Source: Pseudomonas mohnii (GTDB taxonomy: Bacteria; Pseudomonadota; Gammaproteobacteria; Pseudomonadales; Pseudomonadaceae). From it: a stretch of 64,000 nucleotides of DNA. The notes under the pieces are model-generated. The model was given only the letters and a program-made list of their open reading frames with translations. It was not told where the DNA came from and ran no database searches. Of the stretch, positions 1 to 7,619 are shown one piece after another. The position numbers and the translations under genes were made by a program. Within the stretch, counting starts at the first letter, position 1, and every line of letters begins with the position of its first letter. The stretch covers positions 3,085,501 to 3,149,500 of the forward strand of contig NZ_FNRV01000001.1 of the NCBI RefSeq assembly GCF_900105115.1. Reading direction: 5' to 3'.

Positions 1-844
1 GCTCGATCTGCTGCAACGACGCCGGCACCTCCGGCAAATTCAGATGCTCGGGCAAAATTTCGTCGCCGGTACTCACCAGCAGCGCAAAGTGGATGACGTT
101 TTCCAGCTCTCGGGTATTGCCGGGCCAGGAATGGCGTTCCAGCACCGCTTGCGCGGCCTCGCTGATCAGCGGCACGGGCAGCTCCAGGCGTTGGCTGTAG
201 ATGCCGAGGAAGTATTCGGCCAGCGACAGAATATCGCCCACCCGCTCGCGCAAGGCCGGCAGTTCGAGCTGGCCTTCGCTGAGGTAGTGATAGAGCCGTT
301 CATGGAATTTGCCGGCGGCGACCGCCTGGGCCAAATCGATGCTGGTGGCGGCCACCAGGCGCACGTCCACCGGGCTCGGCTGGTGAGCACCGACACGGGT
401 CACTTCGTGGTTTTCCAGGGCAGCGAGCAATTTGATCTGAATCGGCAGCGGCAGATCGCCAATTTCGTCCAGGTACAGGGTGCCGCCATTGGCCGAGCCG
501 AACCAGCCGGCGCGACTGCTGGCCGAGCCGCTGTAACTGCCTGCGGCGTAGCCGAACAATTCGGCGTCAGCGTAGGTCGGGCTGATGGCGCCGCAGTTGA
601 CCGAAACAAACAATCCGCCGCGATCGCTGGCGCGATGGATGTGCCGCGCCAGCAATTCCTTGCCGCTGCCGGTTTCGCCTCGGATCAGCACCGAGATCGA
701 ACGCGGCGCCAGTTGTTCGAGATCCTGGCGCAATTGCCGGGAACGCGGATCGACGAACACCAACGCTTTGGCGCGGATGCTCAGGGGACTTTTTTCAGCA
801 TCGGGAAAGGTCAGCAGCGGCTGACCGAAGGTTTCAAAGCTCAT
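1..844 (-). CDS. Sigma-54-dependent activator, SfnR-like, AAA+ core (3' part outside window)
   Basis: Enhancer-binding protein that should open promoters with sigma-54 RNA polymerase. The visible 281 codons hold only an AAA+ core after a short N-terminus of about 45 residues, so no receiver, GAF or PAS sensor domain is present. Walker A is GETGSGKE (residues 56-63) and Walker B is GGTLYLDEIGDLP (120-132). The sigma-54 contact loop, normally GAFTGA, reads GSYSGS (102-107). The usual arginine-finger segment FRxDLxxRL reads FHERLYHYL (180-188). The ATG at 844 follows a GGGAG ribosome site. The C-terminal HTH lies beyond base 1. The place beside sulfate-ester genes recalls SfnR, the activator of organosulfur use in P. 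putida; that identity is an inference. Confidence 0.8.
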   Translation of the reverse strand, partial: MSFETFGQPLLTFPDAEKSPLSIRAKALVFVDPRSRQLRQDLEQLAPRSISVLIRGETGSGKELLARHIHRASDRGGLFVSVNCGAISPTYADAELFGYAAGSYSGSASSRAGWFGSANGGTLYLDEIGDLPLPIQIKLLAALENHEVTRVGAHQPSPVDVRLVAATSIDLAQAVAAGKFHERLYHYLSEGQLELPALRERVGDILSLAEYFLGIYSQRLELPVPLISEAAQAVLERHSWPGNTRELENVIHFALLVSTGDEILPEHLNLPEVPASLQQIE

Positions 845-909
845 GGCAGACTCCCGCCCAAAACCGCCGGGAGACGGGGGCGCTATTTAAAAAAGAAAAA
901 GATAAAGGC

Positions 910-1491
910 TCAGGCGCGACGCAGGGCGTGATGTTCCATGCGGTTTTGCAGACGGTAGAGATAGGCAAACCCCTGCTCCCACCGCTGGTGACCCGACTTC
1001 ACATTGATGTGCCCGGCACCCGCCAAAATCCCCGCTTCAGCGCCCCAGTTGCGCGCCAGCTCCAGCGCCCGAGGCGCACTGACGGCGGCGTCGTTGTCGG
1101 AGCTGACGACCTGGCTGGGAAACGGCAGAAGATCGCCAGGAATCGGCGCGAAATTACGCAGGGCCGGCGCGCAAGCGGGGCGCTCGACATCCGCCGGCGC
1201 GACCAGCAAGGCGCCGCGAACCTGCCGCAGAAACTGCACGGGCGCGGTCGCTGCCCAATGCGCGACGGTGATGCAACCCAGGCTGTGGGCGATCAGGATC
1301 ACCGGGGTGCTGTCGGCGGCAATTGCCTCGGCCAGCGCCGCGACCCAGTCTTCACGACGCGGCGTCAGCCAGTCGGCCTGCTCCACCCGTGCGCTATTCG
1401 GCAGGCTGTTCTGCCAGTGGCTTTGCCAATGATCTTCTGGCGATCCTTGCCAGCCCGGCACAATCAGATAGCGAATGGATTCGTTGCGCAT
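910..1491 (-). CDS. RBBP9/YdeN-family serine hydrolase
   Basis: Small alpha/beta hydrolase of 193 residues, typical length for the RBBP9/YdeN family. The N-terminal strand IRYLIVPGWQGSPEDHWQ is characteristic. The nucleophile elbow is AHSLG with Ser70. Asp132 or Asp134 and His161 (GAGHINV) complete a plausible triad. No signal peptide, so cytoplasmic. The start ATG follows AGGAG. It lies 66 bases upstream of the sigma-54 activator on the same strand and may be co-transcribed with it. The substrate is unknown; a role in the sulfur locus is only suggested by position. Confidence 0.85.
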   Translation of the reverse strand: MRNESIRYLIVPGWQGSPEDHWQSHWQNSLPNSARVEQADWLTPRREDWVAALAEAIAADSTPVILIAHSLGCITVAHWAATAPVQFLRQVRGALLVAPADVERPACAPALRNFAPIPGDLLPFPSQVVSSDNDAAVSAPRALELARNWGAEAGILAGAGHINVKSGHQRWEQGFAYLYRLQNRMEHHALRRA

Positions 1492-1631
1492 GGGGGAGCT
1501 CTCCTGCTGCGTGTCTGTTCCTGATCGAGTATAGGGACGGGATTTATATTCGTTAAGGAATAAGAAGCTATTTATTAAGACCTATATCGAATATGAAAGC
1601 GCTCCCACAGGGACTTGTGTGTTTTTGCGGA

Positions 1632-1669
1632 ATAAAAAAGGGGCCGCACCCTGCCAAGGAGACGGCCCC
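1632..1669 (-). terminator. Rho-independent terminator after exbD
   Basis: Read on the minus strand, GGGGCCG pairs with CGGCCCC across a 16-base loop and is followed by a run of T. It lies about 20 bases past the exbD stop codon and would end the tonB-exbB-exbD transcript. Confidence 0.85.
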
Positions 1670-1686
1670 GGAAAATCGTGAATCTG

Positions 1687-2088
1687 TCAGCGCGCGGTGA
1701 TCACCGACAACTTGGTGATGCCTGCCCGCTCAATGGACGCCATGGCCCGCGCCACCTCGCCGTAATTGACCCCGTCATCGGCCTGCAACTGCACCCGCAC
1801 TTCCGGGTCCTTGGCCTTGGCTGCCTGAAGCTGGAACTCCAGCAAATCCGGCTGGATTTCATCCTTGTTGATAAACAGCTTGCCGGCACCGTCGATGCTC
1901 ACCACCAGCGGGTCCTTCTGCTCCACCGGCGCCACGGCTTCGGTCTTGGGCAGGTTGATCGGAATCGCGTTGGTCAGCAGCGGCGCGGTGACGATGAACA
2001 CCACCAGCAGCACCAGCATCACGTCCACCAGCGGTGTCACGTTGATCTCGCTCAGCACCTCATCACTGTCTTGCGTGGAGAAGGCCAT
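1687..2088 (-). CDS. exbD: Biopolymer transport protein ExbD
   Basis: Inner-membrane partner of ExbB and TonB, 133 residues. It has a short cytoplasmic N-terminus, then one membrane segment containing the proton-pathway Asp of the family (INVTPLVDVMLVLLVVFIV, near residues 16-34), then a periplasmic domain. It is the last gene of tonB-exbB-exbD, one base after the exbB stop, with a GGAGG site inside the end of exbB. It would harness proton motive force for the receptor encoded upstream. Confidence 0.95.
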   Translation of the reverse strand: MAFSTQDSDEVLSEINVTPLVDVMLVLLVVFIVTAPLLTNAIPINLPKTEAVAPVEQKDPLVVSIDGAGKLFINKDEIQPDLLEFQLQAAKAKDPEVRVQLQADDGVNYGEVARAMASIERAGITKLSVITAR

Positions 2089-2089
2089 A

Positions 2090-2815
2090 TCAGGAGGCCT
2101 CCTTCACTTTTTGCGAGTTACCCCGGGCAGCCACTTTGTGCGCCGTCGGGTGAATCAGTACGCGGAACGCACTCTTCTGCGCCAGGCTGTAGAAGTCATG
2201 GGCAAAGTCGTCCAGGTCCGCCGCCGTCAACTTCAGACGCCGCAAAAAGTAGTTGTAAACCAGCACTGCCGGCACCGCGACCGCGATCCCCACACCAGTG
2301 GCGACCAGCGCCGCACCAATGGGTCCGGCCACCGTCTCCAGGCTTGCCGAACCCGCCGCGCTGATGCCTTTCAACGCTTCCATAATTCCCCACACGGTGC
2401 CGAACAACCCAATGAACGGCGACGTACTGCCAATACTCGCAACCACTGCCAGCCCGGTCTCCAGCGACCGGCGCTCACGCACGATCTGCTGACGCAAGGC
2501 CCGCTCAAGGCGATCCTGATGATTGATCGCCTGGCTCAAGTCCGTCGCCTGTGGCGCCTCGCCCACCTGAATCGCCGCGTAACCCGCCTGCGCCACCCGC
2601 GCCGCAGCGCCCGGTTGCGTCTCGGCTAACTCTGCCGCCGAGTCCAGACTCGACGCCGCCCAAAACCGATTGTGAAACCTGCGGTCCTGGGCTTTAAGCC
2701 GGCCGAACTGCACACCCTTGAGCAACGCCAGGCCCCAAGTGGCGACGGAAAAAACCACCAACAGCCAGATCACCGCGCTTTCGATGGATTCAAGTGGAGA
2801 TGCCAATAACGTCAT
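2090..2815 (-). CDS. exbB: Biopolymer transport protein ExbB (MotA/TolQ/ExbB family)
   Basis: Inner-membrane proton channel subunit of 241 residues. Membrane segments are visible near residues 12-32, 130-155 and 170-195. The conserved family stretch GLFGTVWGIMEALKGIS spans the second helix and GPIGAALVATGVGIAVAVPA spans the third. The start ATG follows AAGGA. It sits between tonB and exbD in one operon, 44 bases after tonB. The 12-base palindrome TTTCGCGCGAAA (2837-2848) lies in that gap; its meaning is unknown. Confidence 0.95.
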   Translation of the reverse strand: MTLLASPLESIESAVIWLLVVFSVATWGLALLKGVQFGRLKAQDRRFHNRFWAASSLDSAAELAETQPGAAARVAQAGYAAIQVGEAPQATDLSQAINHQDRLERALRQQIVRERRSLETGLAVVASIGSTSPFIGLFGTVWGIMEALKGISAAGSASLETVAGPIGAALVATGVGIAVAVPAVLVYNYFLRRLKLTAADLDDFAHDFYSLAQKSAFRVLIHPTAHKVAARGNSQKVKEAS

Positions 2816-2859
2816 GATGGATTCCTTGTGTAAACGTTTCGCGCGAAATAGGTTTCGGT

Positions 2860-3672
2860 TTAATGAATCTTGAAATCGATGGGCACGCTGACCCAGCCAT
2901 CCTGGGCGATATCACCCTGCTTGGCCGGCACGAAACTCCAACGTTTCACGGCGCTCAGGGCTGCCTCATCGAGGGCCTCGCGGCCGCTGCTTTTCTGAAC
3001 CTGGATCTCGCCGGGCTTGCCGTTGGCCAGTACATGCACCCGCAGCAACACCGTGCCTTCCCAACCGCGACGCTGGGCCAGCGACGGGTATTCCGGCGCC
3101 GGATTTTTCAGGTACGCGGCATTGGCCGAGGCTGGCGTCACAGGTGCGGGCACCGGTGGTGCAGGTGGCGCGGGCGCCGCGACCGGAGCCGCTGGCTTTG
3201 GCGGTGCCGGCGGTTGTTCAACCGCTTTGGGCGCCGGTTTCGGGATCGGTTTTGCCACTGGCTTGGGTTTTGGAATCGGTTTGGGTGGCGCCGGTTTGGC
3301 CGCCAGTTCATCCACCACTGGCGGTGGCGGCTCGACCACTGGTGGCGGTGGCGGGACGGGTGGCGGCGGTTCGACCACGGGCGGCGCCGGACGCGAAAAC
3401 TCGATGGTCATTGGCGGGATCTCCGGCGGGACGATCGGCAACACTTTGGCTGGCTGCTGATTGACCCAGTAGATCAGCGCACCGTGTACCAGCAATGCCA
3501 GCACACCGAGCAGGATCGCCTCGCGCCGGCTCAGAATGCCCTTGGGCGCACGTTGCAAACGCAACTGGCCCAAGGGCACGCGATGCCCCCGTCCGAGGTC
3601 GACCAACTCGCCACCTGGCGCCTGGTGCCAAAGCACCTCGTGTGCGCTGGCGACGGTCTGGACATTGCCCAT
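2860..3672 (-). CDS. tonB: Energy transducer TonB, proline-rich
   Basis: Couples the ExbB-ExbD motor to outer-membrane receptors. A cytoplasmic N-terminus of about 50 residues precedes one membrane anchor (AILLGVLALLVHGALIYWV). A long Pro/Lys/Ala/Val-rich periplasmic spacer follows, then the TonB C-terminal domain (YPSLAQRRGWEGTVLLRV and the DEAALSAVKRW segment). The frame is open to base 3756, but the ATG at 3672 has a good GGAG site and is preferred, giving 270 residues. This appears to be a TonB set dedicated to the receptor at 3932-6304 rather than the housekeeping siderophore TonB. Confidence 0.9.
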   Translation of the reverse strand: MGNVQTVASAHEVLWHQAPGGELVDLGRGHRVPLGQLRLQRAPKGILSRREAILLGVLALLVHGALIYWVNQQPAKVLPIVPPEIPPMTIEFSRPAPPVVEPPPPVPPPPPVVEPPPPVVDELAAKPAPPKPIPKPKPVAKPIPKPAPKAVEQPPAPPKPAAPVAAPAPPAPPVPAPVTPASANAAYLKNPAPEYPSLAQRRGWEGTVLLRVHVLANGKPGEIQVQKSSGREALDEAALSAVKRWSFVPAKQGDIAQDGWVSVPIDFKIH

Positions 3673-3766
3673 TGATTGACTCCCTGTGGTCTCTTTGCGA
3701 ATAACCCGATACGCCGAGCCAAGCTCCCCCGAACGATGTAGCGGTGGGTGAATCATTGAGCCAGAC

Positions 3767-3787
3767 GCTTATCTCTTAAAGTAATCT
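3767..3787. promoter_or_regulatory. Shared AT-rich element upstream of tonB (candidate sulfur-regulon site)
   Basis: A 21-base stretch beginning GCTTATCTCTTAA lies about 95 bases upstream of the tonB start. It matches 15 of 21 positions with the element at 6349-6369 before the TonB-dependent receptor, and 12 of its first 13 positions with the element at 12708-12728 before atsB. Binding by CysB or a local LysR protein is an inference. Confidence 0.4.
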
Positions 3788-3931
3788 TTGACATTAAAGT
3801 CAGATCAAAATCGCATATAAAAAACACCTGAACCGCTGCAAGCCTTGGCCTGCAAGGGCTCTGGCTGTGGGGTCGAAAAGGCATGCTTTCGCGGCATGGA
3901 AAATATTCCTCAGAGGCATGGTTTTTCGCCG

Positions 3932-6304
3932 TCAGAAGTCATATCGACCGGTCACGCCCAACGTCCGCGGCGTGCCGAGCAGCCCTTCATAACCGCCGTT
4001 GGCAGCGGTCCACAGGGTCGTGTAGTAGGTTTTGTCGAAGGCGTTTTTCAGCCACAGCGAGACGTCCCACTGCCCTTGCTTGAAGTCGCCGCGCAGGCCG
4101 GTCGACAGGTTGACCACGGCGTAACTCGGGATCTGGCCGAAGTCGGAATCCTCCACCGTACCCACCGCTTTGGAACGGAAGGCGTAGCTGGCGGTGACGT
4201 ACTCTTCGAAGCCGTTACTCAGGTTCCATTTGTATTCGCCATTGGCGTTGCCGATCCATTTCGACGCGCCAACCACCTGGTGGCCGGTGAGGTCGCAAGA
4301 CGCTGGAGCACCCGGCGCCAGGCTGACTTCCGGCGGGCATGGCGCATCTTTGTACGAGAGGTAGCTGACGTCGTTGTAGGAACCGTTGAAGTTCAGTGTC
4401 AGGCCGCGCAACGGGATCAGCGTGCTGTCGAATTCCACGCCGCGCGAACGCACCGAGCCGGCGTTGGTCAGGTATTGCACGCGGTTGACGTCGTCGTAGG
4501 CGTTGGTCTGATAGCCGTTGACCTGGGTCCAGAAGACGTTGGCGTTGAGCTGCAGGCGGCGGTCCCACAGCGTGCTTTTGAAACCGAGTTCGGCGTTGTT
4601 GGCGCGCTCGGTGCCAATTAGCAGCGAGTCGGCGCCAGCGACCGGTGCCGTGCCGACGGCCAGGTTCACACCACCGGATTTCTCGCCGTGGGACACGGTC
4701 GCGTAGCCGAGCAGGTTATCAGTGAAGTGGTAGCTGAGGTTGAGCAGCCCCGAAGGACTGGAGCTGTACTGATTCAAATCACCGGAGTCGTAAACCCCGG
4801 CGCGACCGCGCCTGACCGTCGCCGCCGCACCGGTGACCGCCGCACCACCCACGGGTGCATCGCGGTTGACCCAGGCGTTTTTCTCTTCATAGGTCCCCCG
4901 CACACCAGCGGTGAAATCCAGGCGTTCGGTGAGGTGCCAGGTGCCCTGGGCAAACAGTGCGAAGCTGTCGGTCTTGATGTGGCCTCTGCCAACGCTGTCG
5001 ACGTTGGCCAGCGCACCCGCTGGCGTGCCGTTCCAGATGTCGGCTTGCGGTCCGTAATAAGCGAAGGATTTGTTGTCCAGGCTGTTGCCGAAGTAATAGG
5101 CGCCGAGCACGTAATCGAAGAACCCGCCAGTGGGCGAGGCCAGGCGAAATTCCTGGGAGTACTGTTTGTCTTCCACCGAAACCCCGGCGTTGTAGGTCGC
5201 CGAGACGTTCAGGCCGTCGTCGTTACGCGGGGTGAAATTCCACCAGCGGTAGGAGCTGATGGAGGTCAGGGTGAAGTCGCTCGGCAGCGTCCAGTTCGCC
5301 TCGACCGAGGTGCCGCCCTGATGCACGGTGACGTGCTGATCGTTGTTCAAATTGACCTTGCGGTGCGTGCCATCGACCAGCGTGGCCCCCGCCGTATTGG
5401 CCCTGGCCTGGTAAAGGTTGACGCCGTTGATGGTCGGCCCGGTGTTGTACAACACGCGGGTGCCGGCGCTGGAATCCTCTTCGTTGTAGTCGCCGATCCA
5501 GCGCAGGTTGAACGACTCGTTGGGCTTGAACAGCAATTGCCCACGGAAGCCTTCGCGCGAGCCACCGTTCAGGTCGTGGCCGTCGTATTCGTTTTTGATG
5601 TCGCCATCGCTGCGGGTGCGATAGGCGGAAAAGCGCCCGGCGAGTTGGTCATTCAACGGGCCAGAAATGGTGCCCTTGGTCTGGAAATAACCGTCCTCGC
5701 CCACCGAACTTTCGATGCTGCGCTCCGGGGTGAAGGTCGGCGCGCGCGTGCTGATGTTGATCACGCCAGCCGTGGTGTTCTTGCCGAACAAAGTACCTTG
5801 CGGGCCGCGCAGCACTTCGAGCTGCTCGATGTCCATCAGGTCGAACACCGCCATGCCCGGCCGCCCGAGGTAGACGTTATCGATGTACAGCCCGACGCTG
5901 CCTTCCAAGCCATCGCTGGCCGGGTTGTTGCCCAGGCCACGGATCGACACGCTGGACTGGCGCGCATGCATGTAAGCGACGTTGACGCTGGGCACCAGTT
6001 GCTGCAAATCCTGGATGCGATAGACCCGCTGGCTTTCCAGCACTTGGCCGCTGACCACGCTCATCGGTGTCGGTACATCCTGCGAGCTTTCCTCGCGACG
6101 GCGGGTGGTGACCGTCACGGTTTCCAGCTGCGCGCCATCGGCTTTGGCCTGGCCTGCAACGGTGGCTGCGGGAACCGTTTCGGGCGTGCTGGCATCGGCG
6201 GCTTGTGCCTGGGTCCAACTGGCGCTTCCCGCCAGCAGCAGGGCCAGGGGCAGGCGTTTGAGCCGTCGGGGCGTAAGGGGTGAAGCGAGGTTCAACGGAC
6301 TCAT
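3932..6304 (-). CDS. TonB-dependent outer-membrane receptor, likely sulfate-ester uptake
   Basis: A 790-residue receptor. A signal peptide runs to about residue 35 (cleavage after TQAQA). A TonB box (LETVTVTTRRREE, about 56-68) and a plug domain follow (VPTPMSVVSGQVLES, SVSIRGLG, EVLRGPQGTLFGKNTTAGVINI). A 22-strand barrel type sequence ends in the terminal aromatic residue Phe (GVTGRYDF). There is no N-terminal signalling domain for an ECF sigma factor. The start follows AGGAG. It is divergent from a LysR gene and lies upstream of tonB-exbB-exbD on the same strand. Placement in an ats-type cluster suggests import of sulfate esters or a related organosulfur compound; the substrate is not visible from sequence. 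Confidence 0.9.
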   Translation of the reverse strand: MSPLNLASPLTPRRLKRLPLALLLAGSASWTQAQAADASTPETVPAATVAGQAKADGAQLETVTVTTRRREESSQDVPTPMSVVSGQVLESQRVYRIQDLQQLVPSVNVAYMHARQSSVSIRGLGNNPASDGLEGSVGLYIDNVYLGRPGMAVFDLMDIEQLEVLRGPQGTLFGKNTTAGVINISTRAPTFTPERSIESSVGEDGYFQTKGTISGPLNDQLAGRFSAYRTRSDGDIKNEYDGHDLNGGSREGFRGQLLFKPNESFNLRWIGDYNEEDSSAGTRVLYNTGPTINGVNLYQARANTAGATLVDGTHRKVNLNNDQHVTVHQGGTSVEANWTLPSDFTLTSISSYRWWNFTPRNDDGLNVSATYNAGVSVEDKQYSQEFRLASPTGGFFDYVLGAYYFGNSLDNKSFAYYGPQADIWNGTPAGALANVDSVGRGHIKTDSFALFAQGTWHLTERLDFTAGVRGTYEEKNAWVNRDAPVGGAAVTGAAATVRRGRAGVYDSGDLNQYSSSPSGLLNLSYHFTDNLLGYATVSHGEKSGGVNLAVGTAPVAGADSLLIGTERANNAELGFKSTLWDRRLQLNANVFWTQVNGYQTNAYDDVNRVQYLTNAGSVRSRGVEFDSTLIPLRGLTLNFNGSYNDVSYLSYKDAPCPPEVSLAPGAPASCDLTGHQVVGASKWIGNANGEYKWNLSNGFEEYVTASYAFRSKAVGTVEDSDFGQIPSYAVVNLSTGLRGDFKQGQWDVSLWLKNAFDKTYYTTLWTAANGGYEGLLGTPRTLGVTGRYDF

Positions 6305-6348
6305 TTAGCGGCTCCTGGTCAAAAAACACACAAAGACTTTTCAGCAGT

Positions 6349-6369
6349 GCATATTCTTTAAAGTTATTT
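6349..6369. promoter_or_regulatory. Shared AT-rich element between receptor and LysR gene
   Basis: A 21-base element starting GCATATTCTTTAA, 45 bases upstream of the receptor start. It closely resembles the element at 3767-3787 in front of tonB, suggesting the receptor and its energising complex answer to one regulator. Confidence 0.4.
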
Positions 6370-6396
6370 ATTTATGTTTTTACAAAGATTTACTGC

Positions 6397-6418
6397 ATAA
6401 GAGATTGCCTTTATAAGG
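6397..6418. promoter_or_regulatory. ATAAGAG-N-TTGC element, copy 1
   Basis: ATAAGAGATTGCC followed by TTTATAAGG, in the divergent space between the receptor and the LysR gene at 6471. A matching element (17 of 22 positions by eye) sits at 10368-10389 between atsK and the second LysR gene. It is a candidate operator for the two LysR paralogues. Confidence 0.4.
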
Positions 6419-6470
6419 AGTCGACCTAATGCATATCCAATGCATTTCCCCGATATTTTTAATGTGAAAA

Positions 6471-7415
6471 ATGCATATCGATTTGCGCCAGCTCCGTCAC
6501 TTCATCGCCCTCGCCGACCAGCGCAGCTTCGTCGCGGGTGCGATGGCGGTGAACCTGTCGCAATCGGCCTTCAGCCGCAGCATTCAGGCGCTGGAACACA
6601 GCGTCGGTTGTCAGTTGGTGGACCGTGGGCGCAAGGACCTGGCGCCGACCAAACAGGGCCAGGTGTTGCTCGAACATGCGCGGCGACTGGTCAGCGGCGC
6701 GCAGCAGATGGCCAACGAGATCAGCCAGTTCAATGGTCTGGAGGCCGGCGAGTTGCGCTTCGGTTGTGGTCCGGCGCCCGCAGCAGGCCTGGTGCCTCGG
6801 GCAATCGGCAGCTTTATCGGCCGCTACCCCAAGGCACGGGTGCAATTTCAGGTGGATGACTGGCAGAGCCTGAGCAAGCGCCTGCTGAGTGAAGAGTTCG
6901 AATTCTTCGTCGCCGACACCCGGCAATTCGAAGCCGACCCGGACTATCTGTCCCAGCGCCTGCGCCCGCGCAAATGGCACTTCTGCTGCCGCGCCGGGCA
7001 TCCACTGGCCACTCGCGAAAGTGTCAGCGCCGCCGAGTTGATGAGCTACCCGATGGCGGTGACCATCCGCCCGCCCAACCTGCGCAAAGTCATCGTCGAC
7101 TTGAGTGGCCGGCCGGACTTCACGCCCAACGTGGAATGCGAAAACAGCTACAGCCTGCTCGGCGTGGTGATGCGTTCGGATGCGATTGGGATCATCGGCG
7201 AGTATTCAGATGCACTGCACAACGCCAATGGCGAGTTGGTGCGCTTGAAGATCGAAGGGCTGGCCGATGACCTGGAAGAGCTCTACACCCGCTACGGAAT
7301 TGTCAGTCGCGCGGGGTATCGGTTATCGCCGTTGGCCGAGGCGATGATTGCGCAGATCAAGGAGATTGATGCGCAGGATGAAGAGGTGTGTTCGCTGGAG
7401 CAACTGGCCGTCTGA
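6471..7415 (+). CDS. LysR-type regulator, paralogue 1
   Basis: DNA-binding regulator of 314 residues. A winged HTH occupies about residues 1-62 (DLRQLRHFIALADQRSF, SQSAFSRSIQALE). A LysR substrate-binding domain runs from about 90 to 300. It is clearly paralogous to the LysR gene at 10447: both share the DAGELHFGCGPAPA/EAGELRFGCGPAPA segment and the NRYGIVSR-like C-terminal block. It diverges from the TonB-dependent receptor and lies upstream of the sulfatase-family gene, so it probably controls one or both. The ribosome site before the ATG is weak. It resembles regulators of sulfate-ester genes by position; the inducer is unknown. Confidence 0.85.
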   Translation: MHIDLRQLRHFIALADQRSFVAGAMAVNLSQSAFSRSIQALEHSVGCQLVDRGRKDLAPTKQGQVLLEHARRLVSGAQQMANEISQFNGLEAGELRFGCGPAPAAGLVPRAIGSFIGRYPKARVQFQVDDWQSLSKRLLSEEFEFFVADTRQFEADPDYLSQRLRPRKWHFCCRAGHPLATRESVSAAELMSYPMAVTIRPPNLRKVIVDLSGRPDFTPNVECENSYSLLGVVMRSDAIGIIGEYSDALHNANGELVRLKIEGLADDLEELYTRYGIVSRAGYRLSPLAEAMIAQIKEIDAQDEEVCSLEQLAV

Positions 7416-7425
7416 TCGGGCCCCT

Positions 7426-7501
7426 TCGCTGGCAAGCCAGCTCCCACAGGGATCAATGCTATGTCCACCATGGAGCCTGGTGGGAGCTGGCTTGCCAGCG
7501 A
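7426..7501. repeat. REPIN: inverted pair of REP elements
   Basis: Two inverted copies of the REP sequence with core GTGGGAGCTGGCTTGCCAGC, separated by about 30 bases, immediately after the LysR stop. This is the common Pseudomonas REP-doublet form and could also act as a transcription or mRNA 3' end element. Confidence 0.85.
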
Positions 7502-7619
7502 TGGCGTCGGCTCGGCTGGTGATGCACCCCCTGCATAAAAACCATTCCCCAAATGCACTTGCCTCAACCCCTCTGCAACAGCGAAAAACCTCACCTGCCT
7601 TTTAGATCGGTGAACCTTC

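Noticed and set aside
36..60. Possible truncation of the first gene
   Set aside because: The frame is open to base 1, so the incomplete C-terminus is a window edge effect, not a mutation.
44..931. Long plus-strand open frame of 295 codons
   Set aside because: It lies opposite the sigma-54 activator, has no recognisable domain and no ribosome site, and its composition is that of an antisense shadow in high-GC DNA.
2863..3675. Plus-strand frames rich in Trp, Arg and Gly opposite tonB
   Set aside because: They mirror the proline-rich TonB spacer; the repetitive composition is an antisense artefact.
3757..3931. Fur box upstream of tonB
   Set aside because: The AT-rich stretch does not match the GATAAT-type Fur consensus well, and the locus context is sulfur rather than iron.
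4688..6283. 531-codon plus-strand frame opposite the TonB-dependent receptor
   Set aside because: It is fully antisense to a clear receptor gene, with no domain, no ribosome site and no neighbour logic.
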